Shown: positions 42,925 through 51,729 of the stretch, in pieces
How the letters are laid out: each line of letters opens with the position of its first letter
Numbering within the stretch: position 1 is the first letter of the stretch
Assembly (NCBI RefSeq): GCF_023721415.1
Contig: NZ_JAMQVC010000001.1
Coordinates: 1,240,001 to 1,304,000 of the forward strand
DNA length: 64,000 nt
Source: Galbibacter mesophilus
GTDB lineage: Bacteria; Bacteroidota; Bacteroidia; Flavobacteriales; Flavobacteriaceae
Direction of reading: 5' to 3'
The notes under the pieces: generated by a model
What the model was told of the DNA's origin: nothing
Database searches by the model: none
What the model saw: only the letters and a program-made list of their open reading frames with translations
Translations under genes and position numbers: made by a program

Positions 42925-43470
42925 ATGGCTATAGCAAAACCTTTTAATTTACAGAAGTGGATAGATGAAAACCGTGCGTTTTTAAAACCACCAGTAGGAA
43001 ACAAAAATCTTTACAAAGAGGCTGATGATTACATTGTGATGATTGTTGCAGGGCCGAATGCTAGAAAAGACTATCACTATAACGAAACAGAAGAGCTATT
43101 TTATCAGTTGGAAGGCAATATAGAAGTTCATATTCAAGAAAATGGTGAAAAGAAAACCATGGAATTGGGTCCCGGGGATATGTATTTGCATCCGGCAAAA
43201 GTGCCTCATAGTCCGGTTAGAAAAGAAGGCTCTATTGGTTTGGTTGTAGAAAGAAAACGAGCAGATTTAGACGGAAAAGACGGATTACTTTGGTTTTGTG
43301 ATAATTGCAATAATAAGTTGTATGAGGTTTATTTTCCTTTGAATGATATTGAAAAAGACTTCCTAAAACATTTTAAGCATTTTTACGAAAGCAAAGAGCT
43401 TCGTACCTGTAATAACTGCGGAACTGTAATGCCTGTTGATAAGCGTTTTATTGCTGATGAAGAGGATTAA
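42925..43470 (+). CDS. nbaC: 3-hydroxyanthranilate 3,4-dioxygenase
   Basis: A 181-residue cupin of normal bacterial length. The catalytic iron ligands are H51 and E57 in DYHYNETEELFYQLEG and H95 in AKVPHSPVR. The second, rubredoxin-like iron site is complete: C125-x-x-C128 and C162-x-x-C165. The enzyme opens the ring of 3-hydroxyanthranilate in the kynurenine pathway, giving quinolinate for NAD or further breakdown. No other kynurenine gene is adjacent. It is convergent with the PepSY gene, 11 bp away. Confidence 0.96.
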   Translation: MAIAKPFNLQKWIDENRAFLKPPVGNKNLYKEADDYIVMIVAGPNARKDYHYNETEELFYQLEGNIEVHIQENGEKKTMELGPGDMYLHPAKVPHSPVRKEGSIGLVVERKRADLDGKDGLLWFCDNCNNKLYEVYFPLNDIEKDFLKHFKHFYESKELRTCNNCGTVMPVDKRFIADEED

Positions 43471-43481
43471 TTATTGGAATT

Positions 43482-44510
43482 CTATTTTCTTTTAAGCCAA
43501 ATTATAAAACCCGTAACCGATAAGAAAGGTCCCGAGAGTCCCACCAGCGCGTATAAAATTTTAATGGGCAAGCCGCCAAATTGACCGAAATGCATTGGAG
43601 TGATCATGCTTTCCAGTTTTGTACCTATGGAAGCTTCAGCAATTTTAACGGATGTAACTATTTTTCCTGTCTTGTAGTCTGCTTCTATTTTATTGTAAAA
43701 TTCACTAAAGTAGAAAGGGTCATTTTTAAAAATTCCGTAAACAACTATTTTTCCTTTTTCTGAAGTGGGAAAGCGCAAGTAAGTCGGTTTATAATCAGGA
43801 TAATCATTTTTTATCTCTGCCAACAGTTTTTCAGTAGACGTTTCTATTAGAGGGGTCTTTGCTTCCGAAGGACTTTTTAAACCGGCTGTGGCGACTTTGT
43901 AAGCCAAAAATACTCCGGAAATTACGATAACACTATTCAAAAGTAATGCCCAAACACCAACATAGCGATGGATAACCGAATAGCGGTTTTTTTTATTGCT
44001 CCATTTTAATTTGGTCTTAAACGCTAAGGTTTTCCAAAAAACCTTTCTGTATAAAATAGTACCAGTAATGATGGAAAGCAAAAAGGCGATTCCGGCAAAC
44101 AATATTAAAAATCGTCCCACAACGCCGGCATGCAGGGAATAATGAAGTTTAAGAAGCCATTTAGTGATAGTGCTATTGGCATCTATTTCTTTGATAATCT
44201 TGCCAGAACTTGGGTGTACAAAAACATATTTTCTGGCGTTCGGACTTCTTAGATTAAAAACAAGAGTTTTGTTAGGTTCAAAGGTTATTAAGCGGGTGTC
44301 CCAATCTTTATATTCTTTTTGAATGGTATTTAGGGTCTTATCGATGTTCCGCTCAGAAGGGATGCTTTCGATTTCATACTTGCTAAATTCTGCTGCATCG
44401 ATTTCTTGGTTAAACACCAAAATGGTACCCGTAATGCCTAGCACTAAAAGAAAAGCACCTCCTAGAATGCCAAAAAAGGAATGATATTTTAGAAGGATGC
44501 GATTCTTCAT
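43482..44510 (-). CDS. PepSY-associated membrane protein (siderophore reductase-like)
   Basis: A 342-residue protein with four membrane helices: one near the start (FFGILGGAFLLVLGITGTILVF), two in the middle (FLILFAGIAFLLSIITGTILY; WALLLNSVIVISGVFLAY) and one at the C-terminus. PepSY-type periplasmic parts lie between. His residues in the helices (YHSFFG, HYSLHAGVVGR, HRYVGV, MHFGQFGGL) fit haem binding as in ferric-siderophore reductases of this family. It lies 13 bp after the TonB-receptor gene on the same strand, so the pair likely handles iron-siderophore import and release. Confidence 0.9.
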   Translation of the reverse strand: MKNRILLKYHSFFGILGGAFLLVLGITGTILVFNQEIDAAEFSKYEIESIPSERNIDKTLNTIQKEYKDWDTRLITFEPNKTLVFNLRSPNARKYVFVHPSSGKIIKEIDANSTITKWLLKLHYSLHAGVVGRFLILFAGIAFLLSIITGTILYRKVFWKTLAFKTKLKWSNKKNRYSVIHRYVGVWALLLNSVIVISGVFLAYKVATAGLKSPSEAKTPLIETSTEKLLAEIKNDYPDYKPTYLRFPTSEKGKIVVYGIFKNDPFYFSEFYNKIEADYKTGKIVTSVKIAEASIGTKLESMITPMHFGQFGGLPIKILYALVGLSGPFLSVTGFIIWLKRK

Positions 44511-44523
44511 TTAAAATTAAAAC

Positions 44524-46869
44524 TTACAATTTTACGGTTAAGGAAACATTGAACTGGGTTCCATTTGCCTTTATGTAATTAGAGTCGCGACCCGCCCATT
44601 GCGAAATTAGATTGTAATAATCTTCGTTTAAAAGGTTTCTTATACCTACTCCCAAATTTGTTGTTGGCGTAAGTTGGTAATTTGTAGTAAGGTTAAGAAC
44701 GTTGAAACTATCTACTGGCCCTTGACCATAACTGTAATCCCCGCTGTCATTTGGGTCAAATCTATTTCTGTTTCCACTATAGGTGTAGGATAAACGTGTA
44801 TCTAAGCGTTTTTTCCATCGGTAGGAAAGGTAAGACACCAGTTTTATTGGTGGAATTCTATCTCCGTTCATGTAGGTGCTATAATCTCCGTTGTCTTGAG
44901 TGTCTAGTTTTCCTTCAACATAGGTAAATGAGGTTCCGAAGTTTAAGTTTTCCAATAATTCGGTATCAAGGGCTAATTCTACACCATATATTTTTTCGGG
45001 TTGCCTAGCAATTTCAAATACCCCGCTTGGTGTTTCGCGATAGGTTGACCCAAGCTCGGAAGTACTTATAAAATAAGCACCGCTTAATCTTGTTTTTCCA
45101 AGTTGGGAATTAATACCTATTTCGTAATTATTGGCAATAACCGCTTCAGAATTGATTTCACTTACCGTGTTTTGGGTAGCAGAACGAAGGGTTCTTCCTA
45201 AATCAGCAATAGAAAAACTTTGTGAAAAGCTTACAAAAGGTTTAAAAACGCTCCATTTGTTGTAACGTAAACCAACATTAAATACAGTTGCATTGTAGTC
45301 TAACTGACCACCGTCCACGGCTACGCCTCCGCCATTGGGTGTTGTTTCCCCTTCATTATAGGTTGTAATGGTTGTGTAGTCTGGCACATCAATTTTTATA
45401 TTTTCAAATCGTATTCCCGCTTTAAAAACAAAGTCACTATACATAGTTTTAAACTGGGCATAGGGAGCTAAATTGGTCATGTCCATTTCTGGTACCCACA
45501 GGCGCCCATCTACTAATTCCTGGGAAGTTTTGTCATTTAAAACATCTAAACCATATAACACGTATCCGTTAACGTTGCCAAAGGAATACGGAGTTTTTAA
45601 ATTGAAACGGGCTCCTTTTTTAGTTGAAAGAATAGAAGATTGTCCGCCATCGAAACCTAGATTTGGATCAAAGAAAAAATCTGAGAAACCATAAACGGTT
45701 TTAAAGTCTTGGTAGTAAAGATTGGTGCGTAGATCAGTTTTTCCAAAAATACCGGCATAGTCGTAGGTAAGCTGAATATTGTGGTTGTAACGGTTACCTT
45801 GATCTTCTCCTGGGTCTTCTCCGAGAACACCGATTGTAGGAGTTTCCCCGTACTCTCCAAGTTCAGCTACATATTGAGTGTCTTGGTTGCTACTGAAATA
45901 GTTGTACATCAGTTCGATGTTCTGCTTATCGGAAATTTCATAATTGAACTTCCCAAACAAGCTATATTGAGAAGTTTCACCTAATCCGTAAAAAGGAGAC
46001 ATTACAACTCCATTGGCGTCTTTAAAAACACCAGTTTGGCGAAAAGTACCGTTGGCTACATAACCAAGCTTGTTAACTTTACCAGAAAATGTCTGACTTA
46101 TATTGGCGCCCACCGTGTTGTCTATAGCGACTAAAGAACCTGTGCTCCCTACAGTAGTAGTGCTCTCAAAAGGCTTGGATTCGGCGGTTTTTTTGGTAAT
46201 GTAATTTACAATACCACCATCAGCACCGTTTCCATAAATGGCTGTTGCCCCTTTAATTACTTCAATACGTTCAATTGTGCTGGGGTCTATGGTATTTATG
46301 TCACGCCCACCGCTTCTAAGTGGAGTGGACTGCGGAATCCCATCAATTAACACCAGCATGTTCCTTCCGCGAAGCGTTTGCCCTGTGTTGCTCGTTTGGT
46401 TAGTACTTAGAGAAATTCCGGGAATTTCAGTAAGAATGTCGGCAACAGAATTACTAGTTTGGGATAAATTTTCAACTTGTCTTGAAGTAAGCACAGAAAC
46501 CGAAGAAGGAACTTCATCTAAAGTCTCCCGCGTACGGTTGGAGGTGATTACTATTTCATTTAACTGTTCCAAATATTCTTCAAGCGTAACATCCAGCTTT
46601 ATTCCGTTGCTATTCTCCAGCGATACATTCTTCTCTACGGATTTAAATCCGATAGCGGAAAAAGTAAGCGTATAACTCCCTGATTCGGTAAAATGTAAAA
46701 TGTATTTTCCTTTTTCGTCGGAAGTAGTACCTATGGAGGTACCTTTGGCCATAACATTAACAAAAGGAATTGGATTGTTGTCTTGATCTTTCACTGTTCC
46801 TTGAAGTGTGAAATCTTGGGCAGTAAGGATACCCGAAGCGAGAAAAACTAAGCCGAATAGAAATCGCAT
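44524..46869 (-). CDS. TonB-dependent siderophore receptor
   Basis: A 781-residue receptor. After the signal peptide comes a carboxypeptidase-regulatory-like domain (FTLQGTVKDQDNNPIPFVNV ... YTLTFSAIGF), the plug (ETLDEVPSSVSVLTSRQVENLSQTSNSVADILTEIPGISLS, QTLRGRNMLVLIDGIPQSTPLR, IERIEVIKGATAIYGNGADGGIVNYITKK) and a beta barrel ending in FNVSLTVKL. The plug wording is that of siderophore receptors. The PepSY reductase-like gene follows by 13 bp, supporting iron uptake. No clear Fur box was recognised upstream. Confidence 0.93.
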   Translation of the reverse strand: MRFLFGLVFLASGILTAQDFTLQGTVKDQDNNPIPFVNVMAKGTSIGTTSDEKGKYILHFTESGSYTLTFSAIGFKSVEKNVSLENSNGIKLDVTLEEYLEQLNEIVITSNRTRETLDEVPSSVSVLTSRQVENLSQTSNSVADILTEIPGISLSTNQTSNTGQTLRGRNMLVLIDGIPQSTPLRSGGRDINTIDPSTIERIEVIKGATAIYGNGADGGIVNYITKKTAESKPFESTTTVGSTGSLVAIDNTVGANISQTFSGKVNKLGYVANGTFRQTGVFKDANGVVMSPFYGLGETSQYSLFGKFNYEISDKQNIELMYNYFSSNQDTQYVAELGEYGETPTIGVLGEDPGEDQGNRYNHNIQLTYDYAGIFGKTDLRTNLYYQDFKTVYGFSDFFFDPNLGFDGGQSSILSTKKGARFNLKTPYSFGNVNGYVLYGLDVLNDKTSQELVDGRLWVPEMDMTNLAPYAQFKTMYSDFVFKAGIRFENIKIDVPDYTTITTYNEGETTPNGGGVAVDGGQLDYNATVFNVGLRYNKWSVFKPFVSFSQSFSIADLGRTLRSATQNTVSEINSEAVIANNYEIGINSQLGKTRLSGAYFISTSELGSTYRETPSGVFEIARQPEKIYGVELALDTELLENLNFGTSFTYVEGKLDTQDNGDYSTYMNGDRIPPIKLVSYLSYRWKKRLDTRLSYTYSGNRNRFDPNDSGDYSYGQGPVDSFNVLNLTTNYQLTPTTNLGVGIRNLLNEDYYNLISQWAGRDSNYIKANGTQFNVSLTVKL

Positions 46870-46904
46870 TATTATTTTTATTTAGATTTTTTATAAATAG
46901 AGTG

Positions 46905-46912
46905 CAAAAGTA
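46905..46912 (-). promoter_or_regulatory. Predicted -7 box (TACTTTTG) of the siderophore receptor gene
   Basis: On the minus strand TACTTTTG matches TAnnTTTG, 35 bp before the receptor ATG. Confidence 0.45.
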
Positions 46913-47097
46913 AATTTTAGTGTCGTACTTCCAAAGGGATACTTGTTAAATTTTTTCCTGAAATCACTTCTTGAATTTTAAGCTAATATTGATGACATTA
47001 ATTATCATTTGATAAATTGTAAATTGAAGGAAGGTTTTCATCAATAATTTGTATTTTCGTTATTAATCAAACAAAAACACTTTAAAAAGTTATAAAT

Positions 47098-48651
47098 ATG
47101 ACAATAAGTACCAAAGATTCTGCTATAGGCGAAACTTTAAGCATATTAGGATTATCAGAGAATAATTTAGGAAGCTCAACAGGTAAAAACTGGTTTGCTT
47201 CCGGAAGTGAGTTGGTATCCATATCTCCTGTAGATGGACAAGAGATAGGGCGAGTTACCCAAACCACCGAATCTGATTACGAAAAAGTAATGGAAACGGC
47301 AACAGCTGCCTTTAAAGAGTGGCGGCAAATACCAGCACCGCAGCGCGGGGAAATTGTTAGACAGTTTTCTGAAAAATTACGAAAATACAAAGAGCCGCTT
47401 GGCAAATTGGTTTCTTATGAAATGGGAAAATCATATCAAGAGGGGCTCGGCGAAGTACAGGAGATGATAGATATTTGCGACTTCGCTGTTGGACTTTCAC
47501 GTCAACTTCATGGTTTAACGATGCACTCCGAAAGACCGGGGCATAGAATGTACGAACAATATCATCCATTGGGAATAGTGGGTGTCATTTCTGCTTTTAA
47601 TTTTCCCGTAGCCGTTTGGTCTTGGAATACTGCTTTGGCTTGGGTTTGCGGCGATGTATGTGTTTGGAAACCTTCCGAAAAAACACCTTTAATTTCGGTG
47701 GCTTGTCAAAAACTAATCGCAGAAGTACTGGAAGAAAGCAATATGCCCGAAGGTATCTCCTGTTTAATCACGGGAGATTACAAAGTGGGGGAGTTGCTAA
47801 CCAACGATAAGCGCGTTCCGTTAATCTCTGCTACGGGTTCCATTAGAATGGGAAAAATTGTAGCACAAGCTGTAGCGGCTCGTTTGGGTAAGTCGTTATT
47901 GGAGTTGGGTGGAAATAATGCCATTATAGTTACTCCAGATGCTGATATTAAAATGACAGTTATTGGCGCTGTATTTGGTGCCGTGGGAACCTGCGGACAA
48001 CGTTGTACTTCTACAAGACGACTTATTGTTCATGAATCTATGTACGAGCAAGTGAAAAACGCATTGGTAGATGCATACAAACAGCTCCAAATTGGTAATC
48101 CTTTAGATGAAAACAATCATGTTGGTCCGCTAATCGATAAAGATGCGGTAAATAATTACTTAAACGCACTTGAAAAGGTGAAAGAAGCAGGCGGTACTAT
48201 TTTAGTTGAAGGCGGAGTGCTGGAAGGAGAAGGCTACGAAAGCGGCTGTTATGTTAAACCTGCCATAGCCGAAGCAGAAAACCATTATGACATTGTACAG
48301 CACGAAACCTTTGCTCCTGTATTGTATCTTATGAAATACAAAGGAGATGTTGAGAATGCTATTGAATTACAGAACGGAGTGGTACAAGGATTGTCTTCGG
48401 CTATTATGACAAACAATCTTCGGGAAGCGGAAAGATTTTTATCACACCAAGGATCCGACTGCGGAATTGCCAATGTGAATATTGGAACCAGCGGCGCTGA
48501 AATTGGTGGCGCTTTTGGTGGAGAAAAAGAAACCGGTGGAGGTCGTGAAAGTGGTTCTGATGCTTGGAAAATTTATATGAGACGTCAGACAAACACTATA
48601 AATTATACTACAGAACTTCCGTTGGCACAAGGAATAAAATTCGACTTGTAA
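47098..48651 (+). CDS. ALDH7-type aldehyde dehydrogenase (aminoadipate-semialdehyde dehydrogenase-like)
   Basis: A 517-residue NAD(P)-dependent enzyme. The substrate-fold motifs are NFPVAVWSWNTALAWVCGDVCVWKPSEKTPL, the glutamate motif LLELGGNNAIIV, and the catalytic cysteine in GTCGQRCTSTRRL. The phrase AIGGAFGGEKETGGGRESGSDAWK-like near 485-510 is characteristic of antiquitin (ALDH7). It likely oxidises alpha-aminoadipate semialdehyde in lysine breakdown. It is followed by a strong bidirectional terminator. No other lysine gene is next to it. Confidence 0.93.
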   Translation: MTISTKDSAIGETLSILGLSENNLGSSTGKNWFASGSELVSISPVDGQEIGRVTQTTESDYEKVMETATAAFKEWRQIPAPQRGEIVRQFSEKLRKYKEPLGKLVSYEMGKSYQEGLGEVQEMIDICDFAVGLSRQLHGLTMHSERPGHRMYEQYHPLGIVGVISAFNFPVAVWSWNTALAWVCGDVCVWKPSEKTPLISVACQKLIAEVLEESNMPEGISCLITGDYKVGELLTNDKRVPLISATGSIRMGKIVAQAVAARLGKSLLELGGNNAIIVTPDADIKMTVIGAVFGAVGTCGQRCTSTRRLIVHESMYEQVKNALVDAYKQLQIGNPLDENNHVGPLIDKDAVNNYLNALEKVKEAGGTILVEGGVLEGEGYESGCYVKPAIAEAENHYDIVQHETFAPVLYLMKYKGDVENAIELQNGVVQGLSSAIMTNNLREAERFLSHQGSDCGIANVNIGTSGAEIGGAFGGEKETGGGRESGSDAWKIYMRRQTNTINYTTELPLAQGIKFDL

Positions 48652-48666
48652 AATAATGGTATAAAT

Positions 48667-48700
48667 AAAATGTCCTGCTGAAATTCGGCAGGACATTTTT
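48667..48700. terminator. Bidirectional terminator between ALDH and desaturase genes
   Basis: AAATGTCCTGCTGAA pairs with TTCGGCAGGACATTT with one wobble and a tiny loop, with A residues before and T residues after, so it works for both convergent genes. Confidence 0.9.
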
Positions 48701-48724
48701 ATATTATTTCATTGGATTTTTAAA

Positions 48725-49714
48725 CTATAAAACCCCATTAGCTTCAACCCATTTAAATGTATGTTGGTCTTGTGGCACCGCCATACGTTCGGAGATTCTT
48801 TTTAGTCGGTCTGGGAGTTTCATTAAGTATTCCCTTGCCTTCTCTGCTTTATCGTTAAGTTCACGAACTTTATCAATTTCCCAATACGCATTTAACTTGT
48901 CTAAAATATTTATATAATCAAAGGTGGTATAAACACCTAGACGTTGCGCCGCATTGGAGAAATTCTCAAAAGCGCTTCCGATATGGTCTCCAGACTCACG
49001 GATAAATTGAGCCGGCATAACAATTTTACGCTTCATCATATCCGCAAAGGCAATCATCATTTCACTTGGGTCGTGTTCGAAAATAACTTTTACAAACTCC
49101 CGGTACGCCAAGTGGTGACGCATTTCGTCTCCCGCAATAATGTTGCACATTTTGGCTAACATTGGGTTGCCATTCTTTTTGGCCAATTGCCCAACACGTT
49201 TGTGGGAAATATTGGTAGCCAACTCTTGAAAAGAGGTATAAACAAAGTTTTTATAAGGGTCTCTTCCTGTACCAATATCAAAACCATCAGCAATCATATG
49301 CTGGGTGGTTTTTTCTATTTCTTTCATGTTTACCCTTCCGGCGAGGTATAAGTATTTGTTCAGCACATCACCATGTCGGTTCTCTTCAGCAGTCCAATGG
49401 CGCACCCATTTAGACCATCCGTTTCTGGCATGTTGGTCTACGCCTTCCACATCCATTAACCATGATTCGTAGGTAGGCAAGGCTTCTTCCGTAATGGTAT
49501 CCCCAACAAGTACTACCCAAAAGTCGTAGCCCAATTCTTTCGCTTCGCCTCTAATTTTTCTTACTTCTTCAAAAAAGTTGTCGCTTTGGGAATCTGGTAG
49601 GAAATCAGTGGGTTGCCAAATTTTATCAACTGGAATTAAATATTCCTCAAGAAAAGAGTCTACCCTTTTCTCGATAGTTTTCATAACTTCAAGTCTAATA
49701 TTATGTAAGGACAT
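48725..49714 (-). CDS. Acyl-ACP desaturase (soluble di-iron)
   Basis: A 329-residue protein of the plant-type stearoyl-ACP desaturase family. The di-iron ligands are visible in two motifs: EENRHG (residues 110-115) and GDEMRHH (about 195-201, with E197 and H200). WVRHWTAEENRHGDVLNKYLYLAGRVNM and TSFQELATNISHKRVGQLAKKNGNP are family segments. It introduces a double bond into acyl-ACP, affecting membrane fluidity. A start at residue 11 is possible, but the N-terminus from MSLHNIRLEV matches relatives I know. An inverted repeat lies 85 bp upstream. Confidence 0.95.
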   Translation of the reverse strand: MSLHNIRLEVMKTIEKRVDSFLEEYLIPVDKIWQPTDFLPDSQSDNFFEEVRKIRGEAKELGYDFWVVLVGDTITEEALPTYESWLMDVEGVDQHARNGWSKWVRHWTAEENRHGDVLNKYLYLAGRVNMKEIEKTTQHMIADGFDIGTGRDPYKNFVYTSFQELATNISHKRVGQLAKKNGNPMLAKMCNIIAGDEMRHHLAYREFVKVIFEHDPSEMMIAFADMMKRKIVMPAQFIRESGDHIGSAFENFSNAAQRLGVYTTFDYINILDKLNAYWEIDKVRELNDKAEKAREYLMKLPDRLKRISERMAVPQDQHTFKWVEANGVL

Positions 49715-49798
49715 ATAGTTCTGGTTTTTTAACGGTGTAAATATCGTATTTCTTTAATCTAATTACGAATACTTTGCCTAAATTTTAGCATTTGCAAT

Positions 49799-49815
49799 AT
49801 TCAACATTGTTGAAT
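49799..49815. promoter_or_regulatory. 17-bp palindrome upstream of the desaturase gene
   Basis: ATTCAACATTGTTGAAT is a perfect inverted repeat with 8-bp arms around one base. It could bind a dimeric TetR-like regulator of fatty-acid genes; no such gene is in the window, so this is speculative. Confidence 0.4.
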
Positions 49816-49990
49816 TAAAACATCCAACTCTTTCAAAACTAATCAGTTTTGTCAAGTTGAGCGTCATTAAGCTAGTTGGTAGAACTATAAAATTACGAAA
49901 AATTGCCCGTTTTATTGTCCTTTGAGAGCGTTTTATACTGTGATGCGCAAAGTTTTTTCAGAAGACGGTGTTAAGATTTGATTTTTTTGT

Positions 49991-49998
49991 TAAATTTG
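49991..49998 (+). promoter_or_regulatory. Predicted -7 box (TAAATTTG) of the OmpA-HhH pair
   Basis: TAAATTTG matches TAnnTTTG, 34 bp before the ATG of the OmpA-like gene. Confidence 0.45.
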
Positions 49999-50032
49999 AT
50001 AGGTAACATACTGCTAACCAATCTTCTAATTT

Positions 50033-50920
50033 ATGAAATCTGTCTATCTCGTAGCCATAATAATTACTATTCTTATTGGCTCTTTTTTCAATTGGATTTT
50101 GTGTTGTGATGCTATTGCTGAAGAGGTTGTAGTTGAAAGGACGGTAGTGGAAAAGACATTACCAGTAAATCCTTTAATAATTGAAGATAGTACAGGTACA
50201 TTCTCTTATAGAACCAATGATAATTTCAACTTTCACGAATCGGATTTTATTATTTTGAGGCCTTTGGAAAATGGGGTAGACGAAGGTATTGAGAAGTTAA
50301 ACGATTACATTTCTCCCAACGAGCAAAAATTTATCGATGTTACTGGATTTTATGCTGCCAATGAAAGAAACAATTCTGCTTTTCCAAATCTGGGATTGGC
50401 TCGGGCAAACTCCGTCAAAAACCATTTGATTGCAATGGGGATTTCATCCAAAAAGATAAATACGTATGGGGAAATCAAAGAAGACCTTGTTGTAAACGAC
50501 AGTATTTATGTGGGGCCGGTAGCGTTTTTAATAACCGAAGATTCCAATTTTAAAAATGCCGAAGCAGTTATCGCCCGTATTAAAGAGGAGCCCATCGTGC
50601 TATATTTTGAAACAGGTAAAAGTACGATAACCCTTACCGATGAACAGCGAGCCAAATATTTGGATATAGTACGCGCTATGGATAAAGTAGACGATATTTC
50701 GGTAGTGATTTACGGTCATACAGACAGTACGGGAAGCACGGAAAACAACATGGCTTTGGGCAAAGGCAGGGCAGAATTTATAAAATCATATTTGGTTAGA
50801 AATGGGATTCCCGAAACTAGCATTGAAACCATCTCCAAAGGAGAGCAGGAACCTGTTGCGGATAACAATACTACGGAAGGAAGGGCTAAGAACAGAAGAA
50901 CGGTAATTACCATAAAATAG
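50033..50920 (+). CDS. OmpA-family protein with two OmpA-like domains
   Basis: A 295-residue protein with an N-terminal membrane anchor (VYLVAIIITILIGSFFNWIL). The C-terminal OmpA domain (about 185-293) is clear: VLYFETGKSTITLTDEQRAKYLDIVRAM, VVIYGHTDSTGSTENNMALGKGRAEFIKSYLV and GRAKNRRTVITIK, with the peptidoglycan-binding Asp and Arg. A first, weaker copy at about 75-170 (DVTGFYAANERNNSAFPNLGLARANSVKNHLIAMGI) looks like a degenerate OmpA repeat. It probably anchors the membrane to peptidoglycan. The HhH gene follows 24 bp later. Confidence 0.88.
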   Translation: MKSVYLVAIIITILIGSFFNWILCCDAIAEEVVVERTVVEKTLPVNPLIIEDSTGTFSYRTNDNFNFHESDFIILRPLENGVDEGIEKLNDYISPNEQKFIDVTGFYAANERNNSAFPNLGLARANSVKNHLIAMGISSKKINTYGEIKEDLVVNDSIYVGPVAFLITEDSNFKNAEAVIARIKEEPIVLYFETGKSTITLTDEQRAKYLDIVRAMDKVDDISVVIYGHTDSTGSTENNMALGKGRAEFIKSYLVRNGIPETSIETISKGEQEPVADNNTTEGRAKNRRTVITIK

Positions 50921-50944
50921 AACGAATCAACTAAAAATTTATAT

Positions 50945-51439
50945 ATGAATTGGTGTTTAATCATTCCATTAATTGTAGGTGTTATATGTGCAATTTTGGG
51001 GTATTTATTGGGAAAATTATCTAGCGGAGATAATTCGGAAGCTATTCAATCTTGGCAAAAGAAATACGATAAACTAGATGCAGATTTAGCCGATTGTAGG
51101 GCAAAACTTGCGAGAAAAGATGTGGTTACTACCCATTTAATTCCTTTTGATGCTGCCATGGCAAAGTCTGCATTTGGTAAAAAGATAAAGCAAGACGACT
51201 TAAAAATTGTGGAAGGAATAGGACCTAAAATTGAAGTTTTGTTTCATGCAAAAGGCGTAACAACGTGGAAAGAACTCTCGGATTGCAGCGTAGAAAAATG
51301 CTATGAAGTTTTAAAATCAGGTGGGAAAGCTTTCGATATTCACCGACCAGAAACATGGCCGGAGCAGGCAAAATTGGCGTATGAAGGAAAGTGGGTAAAA
51401 CTAAAAGCCTGGCAAGACGAATTGAAGGGCGGAAAATAA
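50945..51439 (+). CDS. Membrane-anchored helix-hairpin-helix protein
   Basis: A 164-residue protein. One N-terminal membrane helix (CLIIPLIVGVICAILGYLLGKL) is followed by a short coiled coil (IQSWQKKYDKLDADLADCRAKLARK). The C-terminal domain, about 95-160, has a helix-hairpin-helix motif DLKIVEGIGPKIEVLF and a second KCYEVLKSGGKAF-RPETWPEQAKLAYEGKW segment. This HhH type also occurs fused to ribosomal L21-like and NuoE-like proteins. Nucleic-acid binding is possible but unproven for a membrane protein. It is paired with the OmpA-like gene. Confidence 0.8.
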   Translation: MNWCLIIPLIVGVICAILGYLLGKLSSGDNSEAIQSWQKKYDKLDADLADCRAKLARKDVVTTHLIPFDAAMAKSAFGKKIKQDDLKIVEGIGPKIEVLFHAKGVTTWKELSDCSVEKCYEVLKSGGKAFDIHRPETWPEQAKLAYEGKWVKLKAWQDELKGGK

Positions 51440-51519
51440 CTATCGCACGAAACCTTGTTGAAAGTAATCTAAATTATAAATCTCAATTATTGAGGAAAGA
51501 GCTAACCAGCTGAATCTTG

Positions 51520-51557
51520 AAATCGCCTTCATGAACTATTGTGAAGGCGATTTTTTT
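51520..51557 (+). terminator. Intrinsic terminator of the OmpA-HhH operon
   Basis: AAATCGCCTTCA pairs perfectly with TGAAGGCGATTT, followed by seven T residues. It is 80 bp past the HhH stop. Confidence 0.9.
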
Positions 51558-51566
51558 AATGAAACT

Positions 51567-51714
51567 CAAACCTCAAAAGCCGCAGGCGCATTGCGGTTTG
51601 CTGGTTGAACCTTCCTGCTTCGCGGGTAGGCAGGTTAACCTTGACCTTCAGCGTCAGGATCTTTTTTCTGAAACGTCTCCCAAACCTCAAAAGCCGAAGG
51701 CGCATTGCGGTTTG
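51567..51714. repeat. Pair of 34-bp direct repeats with internal dyads
   Basis: Copies lie at 51567-51600 and 51681-51714 with one mismatch. Each contains the dyad CCGCAGGCGCATTGCGG (or its near match). Between them is GC-richer DNA with CCTGCTTCGCGGGTAGGCAGG, another hairpin. The base composition differs from neighbours, suggesting an interspersed hairpin element. An open frame across it (51541-51864) has no coding look. Confidence 0.7.
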
Positions 51715-51729
51715 TTGGCTTTACGTCTC

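Larger units (their letters stand above)
49715..50032. other. 318-bp divergent gap between desaturase and OmpA genes
   Basis: It holds the palindrome at 49799-49815 and the OmpA-gene promoter box at 49991. The rest is AT-rich with no ORF or RNA recognised. Confidence 0.5.

Noticed and set aside
46861-46960. Fur box upstream of the siderophore receptor
   Set aside because: The region is AT-rich with weak dyads, but no match strong enough to call was seen.
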